Assembly: GCA_002343445.1 (NCBI GenBank)
Contig: DDSP01000025.1
Location: forward strand, 179,854 to 187,946
Length of the DNA: 8,093 bases
Source of the DNA: Chthonomonas sp. UBA2387
GTDB lineage: Bacteria; Armatimonadota; Fimbriimonadia; Fimbriimonadales; Fimbriimonadaceae
Direction of reading: 5' to 3'
A model generated the notes under the pieces. That model was given only the letters and a program-made list of their open reading frames with translations. It was not told the origin of the DNA and did no database searches. The translations under genes were made by a program, and so were the position numbers. Below are positions 1 to 6,890 of the stretch, piece after piece; the stretch's first letter is position 1; each line of letters starts with the position of its first letter.

Positions 1-1800
1 GCCGTTCGCACCTCGGTGCATCTGGATCGTCGCCTTGACGAACGCGTCCTGCCCCGCCGAGTAGATGTCCGTGAACGTCTGCGGATTGCGGTCGGCCAGA
101 GGGAACCACGCCGACTGCACCTGCACCATGATCCGATGGCCCTTCTTGAACGTGTGGAACACGTCGGGGAGCGTGAACTCGACCACCTCGCGCTTTCCGG
201 GCGTGAGCGGCGCTGGGTTCGAGTACGAGTGCCGGAACTTGGAGCGCATGATCTCGCCTCGCACCATCATCTGGGCGCCGCCGATGTCGTTGCCGTCCGG
301 GTCCTTCGTGCCTTCCGGCTGGACGTCCACAATCTTGACCACGAAATCCACGTCGGTCGAGGTCGTGGTGAATGCGAGGTGCGCCTTGACCGGCCCGAGC
401 CAGGTCACGTCCCGATCGAGGACCGCAGACTGGTAGGTCAAGACGTCGGCGCGCTCCGAGGCGAACCGCTGGTCGGCCAGCATGTAGGTTCGCGACCGAC
501 CTCGCAGCGTGCCGCCTTCGTAGGGCGCGGGGTTCATCGGATCGCTCACGTACTCGTCCGAACCGTCGCCGCTCGGGCCGGCGGCGAGGGCCTTGTTCGC
601 GTCGAAATGGTAGGCCGTCGCGCGGACGTCCTTCGGGGGCCAGACGGCGAAGTTGGCGAACTCGGCTCGGCCGGTGTCGTACAAGGTGGCCTCGGGCAGC
701 CCGTGGGCCGGCCCTCCGCGCAAGTAATGGTCGAAGAACGGGAATTCGATGTTGTCGAGGTAGTGTCGCGACGCCGCCGAGAAGTCCACGTGGCCCAGTC
801 GCCCGCCCCGCGAACCCGCCCAGCCGCCGTGCGGCCACGGGCCCATGACCAAGATGTTCGTGATCCCTGGGTTGAACTGCTCGGTCTTGGCGTAGACGTT
901 GAGAGGCCCGTAGAGGTCTTCGGCGTCGTACCAGCCGCCCACGGTCATCACGGCGGCCTTGACGTTCTTCATGTTGTTGGGCACGTTGCGCGCCTGCCAG
1001 AACTCGTCGTAATGACCATGCCGGAACATGTCGTTCCACCATCGGCTGCGCCCGCCAAAGTACTCGGGCTTCTGCGTGTTGGCGATGGGGCCCAGGTTGA
1101 GGAAGAACTTGTAGGCGTCGCCCTCGATGTTGAACGAGAATAACCGTTGGTTGGTCGGTGCAGGGCCGTTGCGCGGGCCATCGAACCCGGACAGGAACGA
1201 GAACGCGTCCTGCAGGAAGAACACACCGTTGTGGTGGAAGTCGTCGCCCAAGAACCACTCGGCCGTCGGTGCCTGAGGGGAGGCCGCCTTGAGTGCGGGA
1301 TGCGTGTCGATCGCCCCAAGCGCCGCATAGCCGCCGGGGTACGAGATGCCCCAAATGCCGACCTTCTGATTGTTCTGCGGCACGTTCTTGATCAGGAACT
1401 CGACCGTATCGTACGTGTCGGTGCTCTCATCCACATCGTGAGGCAGCCACTTGACCTGCAGCTGCGGCCTCATATGGACGAACTCGCCTTCGCTCATGTA
1501 GCGGCCGCGCACATCTTGATAGGCGTAGATGTAGCCGGCGTCCTTGAACTTCTGCGAGCCGGGGTGGCTGGGCTTCATGCGTTCGCCGTAGGGACCCGCG
1601 CTGTAGGGCGTGCGCTGGAGCATGATCGGCTTCTCGCCGGGCTTGTTCTTGGGCACGTACACCGTGGTGCACAGCCGAACCCCATCGCGCATGGGGATCA
1701 TGTACTCGTACTTGTCGTACTGCTCGTTGCTCGCGATCTGCGCGGCGGCGTGCGCGGCAAACACAAGCGTCAGACTTAGGAACCAGCCTCGGGCCTTCAT
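1..1800 (-). CDS. Secreted alpha-amino-acid ester hydrolase-like enzyme (CocE/NonD, peptidase S15 family), 3' end cut by window edge
   Basis: This frame is open for 600 codons from the ATG at 1800 to the first base of the window, so the C-terminus is missing. Relatives suggest only about 15-20 residues are lost. Residues 1-20 form a signal peptide (MKARGWF, then a hydrophobic stretch ending AHAAA), so the enzyme is exported. The alpha/beta-hydrolase core shows the nucleophile Ser153 in GISYPG, the acid Asp292 in GGWYDAEDLYG and His324 in PWPHGGW. Tyr154 and probably Tyr66 (RTPY) would form the oxyanion hole. Asp187 (GDDFHHNG), Glu294 and Asp295 match the carboxylate cluster that binds the substrate amino group in alpha-amino-acid ester hydrolases. 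The remainder is the beta-rich C-terminal domain of S15/CocE enzymes. The likely reaction is hydrolysis of alpha-amino-acid esters or amides; the natural substrate is unknown. The gene starts 38 bases after metH with no clear Shine-Dalgarno. A generic S15 peptidase or cocaine-esterase-like role is the alternative. Confidence 0.9.
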   Translation of the reverse strand, partial: MKARGWFLSLTLVFAAHAAAQIASNEQYDKYEYMIPMRDGVRLCTTVYVPKNKPGEKPIMLQRTPYSAGPYGERMKPSHPGSQKFKDAGYIYAYQDVRGRYMSEGEFVHMRPQLQVKWLPHDVDESTDTYDTVEFLIKNVPQNNQKVGIWGISYPGGYAALGAIDTHPALKAASPQAPTAEWFLGDDFHHNGVFFLQDAFSFLSGFDGPRNGPAPTNQRLFSFNIEGDAYKFFLNLGPIANTQKPEYFGGRSRWWNDMFRHGHYDEFWQARNVPNNMKNVKAAVMTVGGWYDAEDLYGPLNVYAKTEQFNPGITNILVMGPWPHGGWAGSRGGRLGHVDFSAASRHYLDNIEFPFFDHYLRGGPAHGLPEATLYDTGRAEFANFAVWPPKDVRATAYHFDANKALAAGPSGDGSDEYVSDPMNPAPYEGGTLRGRSRTYMLADQRFASERADVLTYQSAVLDRDVTWLGPVKAHLAFTTTSTDVDFVVKIVDVQPEGTKDPDGNDIGGAQMMVRGEIMRSKFRHSYSNPAPLTPGKREVVEFTLPDVFHTFKKGHRIMVQVQSAWFPLADRNPQTFTDIYSAGQDAFVKATIQMHRGANG

Positions 1801-1838
1801 GCGGCCTGAGATTCGCGATGCGCGGCCCGGTGTCCTTC

Positions 1839-3788
1839 TCACACCGTCGCGAACTGGCGACGGTCCATGACGAGGTCCTCGGCGATGCGCCAGATCTCGG
1901 GTTCGATTTGCGTCTGCGGCTTGATCTTCGAGAAGTGGACGATGGCGCTGGTCAGGCCGGCATCCAGACACATCTGAAGGAAGACGGAGTTGAGCACTTG
2001 CCGCGCGGCGGGCTTGAGCCCGAAACTGATGTTGCTGATGCCGAGCGTGAAGTTGACCCGGGGGTGACGGCGTTTCAGTTCGCGGATCGCCTCGATGGTC
2101 TCCATGCCCGCTTGGCGGAACTCCTCGTCGCCCGAGCCCAACGTGAACGTGAGGCAGTCGAGGAACACGTCGGCATCGGGCAGTCCGTACTCCCGTGTGA
2201 ACGCGAGCAGCCGTTCGCCGACGGCCACCTTCTTCTCGGCGGACTTCGCCATGCCGTCCTCGTCAATGGTCAACGCCACCACGCCGGCGCCGTAGTCGCG
2301 GCACAGGCCGAGCACGGCCCGCGTGCGCGCTTCGCCATCTTCGAAGTTGATCGAGTTCACCAATGGCTTTCCGCCCAAGTGCTTGAGCGCGACTTCGATC
2401 ACGCGCGTCTCGGTCGAGTCCACCATGATCGGCACCGTCACCTCGCGGTTGTATCGGCCCAGCAGGGCAACCATGTCGCGGGCCTCGTCGCGGCCGACGT
2501 AGGCTGTACACACGTCGATCATGTGCGAGCCCTCGCCCTCCAACTCGCGAGCGAGTTCGACCAAGCCGTCCCAGTTCTCGACGCCCAACATCTCGCGGAA
2601 CGCCTTGCTACCGTTGGCGTTCGTCTTCTCGCCGATGATCAGGAAGCTGGTGTCCTGCTTGTAGGGCACGAACTGATAGAGCGAGGAACAGCCCTGCAGC
2701 CGTACGGCATCTTGCCGTTCAGGCGTCGTGAGGGCGAAATCGAAGCCGTTGAACACATGGCGGACCTGTTGCCAGTGCGCATTCTCGCCGTGCGGGCGTC
2801 CCCCCAGTTGCTCGGCCAGCAGGCGGATGTGCGCCGGCGTGGTGCCGCAGCAGCCGCCCACGATGGCGACCCCGTTTTCCTCGACAAAGCGAGTCTGGTG
2901 GGCGAGCAGTTCTTCGGGTGTGAGTTTGTAGACGGCCTGGCCGCCCTCCATCATGGGAAGCCCCGCATTGGGTTGGATCGAGATGGGGCGCGTTGAGTTT
3001 TGGCCCAGGAACCGCACATGCTCGGCCATCTCCACGGGGCCGGTTGCGCAGTTCATCCCCACGATGTGCACCCACGGGAACGCTTCGATCGTGTTGAGCG
3101 CCGCACCCATCTCGGTGCCGACCAGCATCGTGCCCGTTTGCTCCATCGTGACCTGCACGATCATCGGCACCTCGCGGCCCGTGTCGTCCATCGCCCGCCG
3201 CGCCCCTCGCAGTGCGGCCTTGGCCATGAGCAGGTCTTGGAGCGTTTCGAGCAGCAACCCGTGGACGCCGGACTCCAGCAGGCCGCGATAGACGTTCCGA
3301 TAGGTGGTTTCGATCTCGTCCCACGTGGTTTGGCCGAGGCTCAGGATCTTGGTGCCCGGACCCACCGCGCCGATCGCGAACCGGGGATGCTCCGGCGTCG
3401 AGAAGTTGGCGGCCGCTTCGAGGGCCAACTTCCCGGCGGCGAACCCGACGGCGTAGTCGAGTTCGGCGATCTCGTACTCGGCCAAAACGATGCTCGACGC
3501 GCCAAAGGTGTTGGTCTCGACCATGTCGGAACCGGCTTCGAAGTATGCCTCGTGAACCTGCCGCACGAGTTCTGGGCGCGTGAAGCACAGGATTTCGTTG
3601 CAGCCCTCAAGCACCTTGCCGCCGAGCCGCTGAGCCGCCTCGCGGACGATGTCGGGGTAGTCGCCTTGGGGGTCGAGCGTGAAGTCGTCGTCGGTCAGGC
3701 CGGCGGCTTGGTACTGCGTTCCCGTCGCGCCATCGAACACCATGACGCCCCTGGCGAGGCGATCCAAGAGCGGCGAGTCCAGGCGCAT
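1839..3788 (-). CDS. metH: Two-domain methionine synthase fragment: homocysteine- and folate-binding half of MetH, no cobalamin domain
   Basis: The 649-residue protein has a homocysteine S-methyltransferase barrel (about 1-330) and a pterin-binding barrel (about 365-649). In MetH these domains hold homocysteine and 5-methyltetrahydrofolate and pass the methyl group through a cobalamin on a third domain. Zinc ligands are visible at Cys247 (GMNCATGP) and Cys313-Cys314 (GGCCGTTP). Folate-domain signatures are GEKTNANGSKAF (386-397), IDVCTAYVGRDE, MVDSTE, SINFEDG and LGISNISFGL. The N-terminus shows VMVFDGATGTQ. The ATG at 3788 is chosen because similarity begins there; the same frame is open to an ATG at 3995, but that would overlap the upstream gene and adds 69 unrelated residues. 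The TGA follows AEDLVMDRRQFATV, just where full-length MetH enters the helical cap and B12 domain. The DxHxxG cobalamin motif and the AdoMet reactivation domain are absent here and in the window. A partner protein must supply cobalamin if it works as a methionine synthase; otherwise the protein could be a homocysteine methyltransferase of altered role. Confidence 0.9.
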   Translation of the reverse strand: MRLDSPLLDRLARGVMVFDGATGTQYQAAGLTDDDFTLDPQGDYPDIVREAAQRLGGKVLEGCNEILCFTRPELVRQVHEAYFEAGSDMVETNTFGASSIVLAEYEIAELDYAVGFAAGKLALEAAANFSTPEHPRFAIGAVGPGTKILSLGQTTWDEIETTYRNVYRGLLESGVHGLLLETLQDLLMAKAALRGARRAMDDTGREVPMIVQVTMEQTGTMLVGTEMGAALNTIEAFPWVHIVGMNCATGPVEMAEHVRFLGQNSTRPISIQPNAGLPMMEGGQAVYKLTPEELLAHQTRFVEENGVAIVGGCCGTTPAHIRLLAEQLGGRPHGENAHWQQVRHVFNGFDFALTTPERQDAVRLQGCSSLYQFVPYKQDTSFLIIGEKTNANGSKAFREMLGVENWDGLVELARELEGEGSHMIDVCTAYVGRDEARDMVALLGRYNREVTVPIMVDSTETRVIEVALKHLGGKPLVNSINFEDGEARTRAVLGLCRDYGAGVVALTIDEDGMAKSAEKKVAVGERLLAFTREYGLPDADVFLDCLTFTLGSGDEEFRQAGMETIEAIRELKRRHPRVNFTLGISNISFGLKPAARQVLNSVFLQMCLDAGLTSAIVHFSKIKPQTQIEPEIWRIAEDLVMDRRQFATV

Positions 3789-3794
3789 GGCCCT

Positions 3795-3800
3795 ATTGTA
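3795..3800 (-). promoter_or_regulatory. Candidate -10 element (TACAAT) directly before metH
   Basis: On the minus strand TACAAT is followed by AGGGCC and then the metH ATG. A start site about seven bases past the hexamer would fall on the ATG itself, giving a leaderless message. The AGGG between them is too close to the ATG to be a normal Shine-Dalgarno, and the GGGGAG at 3804-3809 is too far away. No good -35 hexamer is visible at the usual distance, and metH could simply be read from the upstream genes. Confidence 0.35.
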
Positions 3801-3811
3801 CTGCTCCCCGC

Positions 3812-4144
3812 TCAGCCCCGAATCTGCATCAAGTGCGCGCCGTATAGGCCCGCGTAGGCCAGGAACGCCAGCCACGTGCCCTGCTCGGCGGAGCGGGGGC
3901 TGCGCATGCGAACGAACTCCAGGATCAGGATCGGACCGGCGAGGAACACCACCTTTGCACCCACGAACACCTGCGGACCATAGCCGAGCAGCCACGCAAA
4001 CAAGGGATTGCCCTCTTCCATGCCGCGCCCGAGCAGCACCATCGTGGTGACCAGATCGAACAACGCGACGGTCGTCAGGCAGAGTGTGCTGAGCCGGACG
4101 CGCCGACCGAAGAAGCCGGGCTGCCTCGCTTTGCCTTTTGCCAC
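3812..4144 (-). CDS. Small three-helix membrane protein, DUF5658-like
   Basis: This 110-residue protein has a basic N-terminus (AKGKARQPGFFGRRVR) and three hydrophobic segments at about 19-38, 57-78 and 91-107, so it is an inner-membrane protein. The pattern of an early Asp in the first helix (ALFDLVTT, Asp30), then EEGNPLFAWLL (43-53) and a Lys at the start of helix two (GAKVVF, Lys64), fits the DUF5658 family. That family has no established biochemical role. The GTG at 4144 is chosen because it gives a compact protein starting 14 bases after the glpX stop; the frame is open further upstream to 4435, but that stretch is antisense-like and lies inside glpX. The start is preceded by AAGG only two bases away. 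It sits between glpX and metH with short gaps, which suggests co-transcription but does not explain its job. Confidence 0.8.
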   Translation of the reverse strand: MAKGKARQPGFFGRRVRLSTLCLTTVALFDLVTTMVLLGRGMEEGNPLFAWLLGYGPQVFVGAKVVFLAGPILILEFVRMRSPRSAEQGTWLAFLAYAGLYGAHLMQIRG

Positions 4145-4150
4145 GGCCTT

Positions 4151-4156
4151 AGTATG
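4151..4156 (-). promoter_or_regulatory. Weak -10-like hexamer (CATACT) six bases before the DUF5658 start
   Basis: CATACT is followed by AAGGCC and the GTG start, the same layout as TACAAT-AGGGCC-ATG before metH. It overlaps the space just after the glpX stop. Four of six positions match TATAAT and no -35 is evident. I record it because of the parallel, not because it is convincing alone. Confidence 0.2.
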
Positions 4157-4158
4157 CT

Positions 4159-5106
4159 TCAGGGGTCGGTGCGGTGCACCGTTTGGATGCGCCGGATGGA
4201 ACCCGTGGACGAGTACATCACGATGGACTCGGTTTTGACGTATCCTCGGTGGTAGCTCACGCCTTTGAGCAAGTCGCCGCTGGTGATGCCGGTCGCCGCG
4301 AACATCACGTGGCCCCGCGCAAGATCTTCGGTGTAGAACACACGGTCTATGTCGCCATCCCCCATTCTCTTGGCGCGTTCGCGCTGCTCGTCGCTGGTGA
4401 ACACGAGCTTGGCTTGCATGTCGCCGCCGTAACACAAGACCGCTGCCGCCGAGATCACGCCCTCGGGCGCGCCGCCGATGCCCATCAGTCCGTCAATGCC
4501 CGCATCTGGGTCGAGCACGGCGATGGCCACCGACACGTCTCCATCGGAGATCAGGTGGACGCGGCAACCCGTCTCGCGGAGTTCGTGGATGAGTTGCGTG
4601 TGACGGGGCCGGTCGAGCACACCGATGATGAGTTCGTCCGTGTCCTTGCCCAGGGCTTTCGCCATCAGGCGGACGTTGACGCGCGGCGGGAGGGTGATGT
4701 CCACGATGCCTTTGCACTCGGGCCCAACGACGAGCTTGTCCATGTAGCAATCGGGCGCGTGCATCAAGTGGCCTTCTCCGACCACGGTGGCCGCGAGAAC
4801 GGCGATGGCGTTGGGGGTGCCGTTGGCGCAGAGGTTGGTGCCTTCGAGCGGGTCCACGGCGATGTGGACTTCGGGGCCGTTGCCCGTACCCACCTCTTCG
4901 CCGATGTAGAGCATCGGGGCCTCGTCGCGCTCGCCTTCGCCGATGACGATGACGCCCTTCATGTCGAGCGTCCCGAGGGTGCTGCGCATGCCTTCGCATG
5001 CCGCGTTGTCGGCGGAGTTGCGGTCGCCTTTGCCGACCCACTTGGACGCGTTGAGCGCCGCCGCTTCGGTCACGCGGAGAAAATCGAGATGTTCTTTGCC
5101 TTGCAT
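4159..5106 (-). CDS. glpX: Class II fructose-1,6-bisphosphatase
   Basis: This 315-residue cytoplasmic enzyme hydrolyses fructose 1,6-bisphosphate to fructose 6-phosphate in gluconeogenesis; some bacterial relatives also act on sedoheptulose 1,7-bisphosphate. Metal and catalytic residues fall at nearly the same numbers as in E. coli GlpX: Asp33 (SADNAA), Glu57 (IGEGERDEAPML), Asp85, Glu88 and Thr90 (VDPLEGTNL), and Glu215 in GIGGAPEGVISAAA. Other family blocks are LISDGDVSVAI (185-195) and AATGITSGDLLKGV (270-283). The length is close to the usual 320-340 residues and the C-terminus is slightly short. The ATG at 5106 has GAGG five bases upstream, the clearest Shine-Dalgarno in the window. It is the first gene of the tight left-hand cluster, 171 bases after the RCC1 protein gene. 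No class I FBPase is present here, so this may be the main enzyme. Confidence 0.97.
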   Translation of the reverse strand: MQGKEHLDFLRVTEAAALNASKWVGKGDRNSADNAACEGMRSTLGTLDMKGVIVIGEGERDEAPMLYIGEEVGTGNGPEVHIAVDPLEGTNLCANGTPNAIAVLAATVVGEGHLMHAPDCYMDKLVVGPECKGIVDITLPPRVNVRLMAKALGKDTDELIIGVLDRPRHTQLIHELRETGCRVHLISDGDVSVAIAVLDPDAGIDGLMGIGGAPEGVISAAAVLCYGGDMQAKLVFTSDEQRERAKRMGDGDIDRVFYTEDLARGHVMFAATGITSGDLLKGVSYHRGYVKTESIVMYSSTGSIRRIQTVHRTDP

Positions 5107-5238
5107 CGCCGCCTCGTCACGGTTCGCCCGCCGCTTCGTTGCAGCTGGCTCGGCTTCTATTGTGGCTGATTCGACGTGGGGGCGTTTCCGCCGTCGGCGG
5201 TTGTCCGGCTTGTTGGGCTGTGGTTCGGCTGCGGCCCG

Positions 5239-5258
5239 TCCCGACCCGAAGGCCGGAA
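5239..5258 (-). terminator. UUCG-capped hairpin after the RCC1/dockerin gene
   Basis: On the minus strand, TTCCGGCC - TTCG - GGTCGGGA folds into an eight-pair stem (two G-U pairs) closed by a C(UUCG)G tetraloop, an unusually stable cap. It begins 20 bases after the RCC1-protein stop codon. No run of U follows (the next bases are CGGGCC), so a classical intrinsic terminator is not shown; it could instead be a 3' end stabiliser or a U-less terminator. A smaller CCGCC-GAC-GGCGG hairpin lies further on at 5188-5200. Confidence 0.4.
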
Positions 5259-5277
5259 GAGGCTGATGCGCCTGGAA

Positions 5278-6879
5278 TCAGTTGTGGCCACTTCGTCCGA
5301 AGTTCTTCCGCAGAATCATGAAATCGGCCAGGCTCACCTGGTTGTCGCGGTTCAGATCTGCTTTCGGATTCCAGTTTGACGAGCTGGAAGTCGACCCCAT
5401 CGCAGCCCTCATCAGCATGAAGTCTGACACGTTGACGGTGTTGTCGCCGTTCGCATCGCCATTCATCAGGTCGAACGTCAGGTTCACGTTGCCGCTGCTC
5501 GTGAACTGAACCGAGCCGATCCTCTGTTTCAGCCAGCTTCCCCCGGCGATGGTGACGTCGTACGTTCCGGGGGAAATGGGCGCCTCGATCGCGAATCCTC
5601 CGTTGGAAGCGGGCCGAAGGGACGCCGATGCCAAAACGTTGCTGCTTCCCCTGGAACAGACCTGAGCCGTGAGCGTCACAGTGCTCGGCGATCCCGAGAT
5701 GTCTTGAAGCCTGACCAAACCCCCAAGCTCCATCCGCTCGGCCAACGCCCACGATGAGTACGAGTGAGCCACCACTTGCTTGCAGTTCTCCAAACTCAGG
5801 GCAATCGGCACCAAGCTGTGCGTCGCCGTGGTGTTGATGCCCAATAAACTGCCTGTACCCGTGGTGTAGACGGTTCCATTCGCAGTCAAGGCGACGCTGT
5901 GTTCCGAGCCTCCGGCGATGTCGACGATGTTGTTGACTCCGGCGAATGCACGGACAGGTGTGGTTCGATAGTAGTCGTCGACACCCGTGCCAAGAATGCC
6001 TTCCCAGTTCGCGCCCCAGCCCCATGCGGTTCCATTCTGGCGGATCGCCAAGCTGTGCTGGCTGCCGCCTGCGATCTTGACGACGCCCGTAAGGCCCACC
6101 ACCTGAGACGGCGTATTGTTGAACTCGCCCTGGTAGTCCGGGTACGCAATCGCGGCGTGTCCGTTTCCAATCTGTCCGAAGAGGTTGCGACCCCAGGCGA
6201 AGACGACACCGTCGCTCCGAAGCGCCAAACTGTGTTCGCCTCCTGCGGCCACCGCCACGATGTTGCTCAAGCCGGGCACGACCGTGGGGTACTGAACCCA
6301 CAGTCCGATGCCGCCGGACTCGCCATACTGGTTGGTCCCCCACGCGAGGACTTTCCCGTCGTTGCGTAAAGCGAGGGCGTGATTCCAACACGCGGATACC
6401 TGAACGATTCCCGAAAGCCGAGGAACCACCAACGGCGTTAGGGCGAGGGACACACCGTCCATATCGAAGAGGCCCCATTGATACACGGTGCCGTCCTGAC
6501 CCAACGCGAGCTTGATGTGACGACCTCCCGAAACCTCAACGATGTTGTGAAGCCCGGGGACCTCGATCGGCGTGAGGGTTGCGCTGTAGGAGCCGTCGCC
6601 CGGCATTTCTCCCCAGGCCCAAACGCGACCACTGGTCGTCGCCACAACCCGGTTTGATATGGACGACACATTGGCAGGAGTGAGGCAGATCGCGGGTACT
6701 TGCTGTGGATTGGGGTGACCATTTCCAACGTTGCCCCAGCCCCAACCATAGGTCCGCCGAATCACCGATGCCGAAGCGTCGAAGGACGTGCTTGCGAAAA
6801 GGACCAGAGCACATGCGAAGCCGCGCCAGCAAGCTCGCAGGTGGCCACTTGGGCGCCCCAATGACCCTTGTGTCTCCAT
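5278..6879 (-). CDS. Secreted RCC1-repeat beta-propeller protein with C-terminal beta-sandwich and dockerin
   Basis: This 533-residue exported protein has a signal peptide at about 1-38 (basic start, hydrophobic ACALVLFA, small residues DASAS). Seven RCC1-type units follow, marked by GxVxxWG-like cores near 44, 84, 130, 175, 224, 283 and 335 (for example GKVLAWGTNQYGESG and GVVFAWGRNLFGQIG). Seven units is the right number for one closed propeller. HSLALR-type strands recur between them. Residues about 386-468 look like a small beta-sandwich (VRLQDISG, PGTYDVTIAGGSWL). Residues 473-530 are a type I dockerin with two calcium loops: Asp475/Asn477/Asp479/Asp486 and Asp508/Asn510/Asp512/Asp519. 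RCC1 propellers bind proteins or ligands and no catalytic site is evident, so the role is probably adhesion or display at the cell surface. A start six bases earlier (6885, MAMET) is possible; the ATG at 6879 sits seven bases from GAGG. No cohesin or protease partner is encoded beside it. Confidence 0.88.
   Translation of the reverse strand: METQGSLGRPSGHLRACWRGFACALVLFASTSFDASASVIRRTYGWGWGNVGNGHPNPQQVPAICLTPANVSSISNRVVATTSGRVWAWGEMPGDGSYSATLTPIEVPGLHNIVEVSGGRHIKLALGQDGTVYQWGLFDMDGVSLALTPLVVPRLSGIVQVSACWNHALALRNDGKVLAWGTNQYGESGGIGLWVQYPTVVPGLSNIVAVAAGGEHSLALRSDGVVFAWGRNLFGQIGNGHAAIAYPDYQGEFNNTPSQVVGLTGVVKIAGGSQHSLAIRQNGTAWGWGANWEGILGTGVDDYYRTTPVRAFAGVNNIVDIAGGSEHSVALTANGTVYTTGTGSLLGINTTATHSLVPIALSLENCKQVVAHSYSSWALAERMELGGLVRLQDISGSPSTVTLTAQVCSRGSSNVLASASLRPASNGGFAIEAPISPGTYDVTIAGGSWLKQRIGSVQFTSSGNVNLTFDLMNGDANGDNTVNVSDFMLMRAAMGSTSSSSNWNPKADLNRDNQVSLADFMILRKNFGRSGHN
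5731..6750 (-). repeat. Seven tandem RCC1 repeat units (coding)
   Basis: Seven diverged units of roughly 45-60 codons encode the propeller blades. Similarity is visible in the DNA as well: the plus-strand stretches near 5890-5920, 6047-6075 and 6225-6250 share a CTGTG...GCC(T)CC(G/T)GCG pattern encoding the GGS/GGEHS-LAL strand. The units are not identical, so recent slippage or recombination is not indicated. The last unit (TVYTTGTGSLLGI) lacks the tryptophan-glycine core of the others. Confidence 0.75.
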
Positions 6880-6886
6880 TGCCATG

Positions 6887-6890
6887 CCTC
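6887..6890 (-). promoter_or_regulatory. Shine-Dalgarno GAGG that decides between two RCC1-protein starts
   Basis: The minus strand reads GAGG-C-ATG-GCA-ATG. GAGG is one base from the first ATG (6885) but seven from the second (6879), so ribosome binding favours the second. If the message starts on the first ATG, as the -10 at 6891-6896 would allow, GAGG is not transcribed and the first ATG would be used instead. Confidence 0.5.

Noticed and set aside
16..1143. Long plus-strand reading frame (375 codons)
   Set aside because: It is antisense to the ester hydrolase, whose frame shows a signal peptide and full catalytic triad. The product is rich in Arg, Val, Gly and His without motifs, typical of a GC-rich complementary frame.
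1801..1838. Possible frameshifted remnant of the MetH cobalamin domain after the stop
   Set aside because: Only 38 bases precede the next gene, and the in-frame continuation (EGHRAAHRESQAA) does not resemble the MetH cap helices.
1818..2996. Plus-strand frame of 392 codons
   Set aside because: Antisense to metH, where zinc and folate motifs prove the minus-strand frame; no recognisable domain on the plus strand.
2719..3588. Minus-strand frame of 289 codons inside metH
   Set aside because: Out-of-frame shadow of metH with arginine-rich, motif-free sequence.
3000..3857. Plus-strand frame of 285 codons
   Set aside because: Antisense to the homocysteine-binding half of metH; low-information composition.
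3789..3995. Upstream extension of metH to the ATG at 3995
   Set aside because: The extra 69 residues do not resemble MetH and would overlap the DUF5658 gene in another frame; similarity begins at the ATG at 3788.
4145..4435. Upstream extension of the DUF5658 protein to 4435
   Set aside because: The added 97 residues are Arg/His-rich shadow sequence within glpX; the hydrophobic protein begins at the GTG at 4144.
4174..5169. Plus-strand frame of 331 codons
   Set aside because: Antisense to glpX over nearly its whole length; no motifs.
5188..5200. CCGCC-GTC-GGCGG hairpin as a second terminator
   Set aside because: Five pairs with a three-base loop and no U run; expected by chance in GC-rich DNA.
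5117..6478. Minus-strand frame of 453 codons overlapping the RCC1 gene
   Set aside because: Arg/Gly/Ser-rich alternate frame of the propeller gene; the RCC1 frame has a signal peptide, ordered repeats and dockerin.
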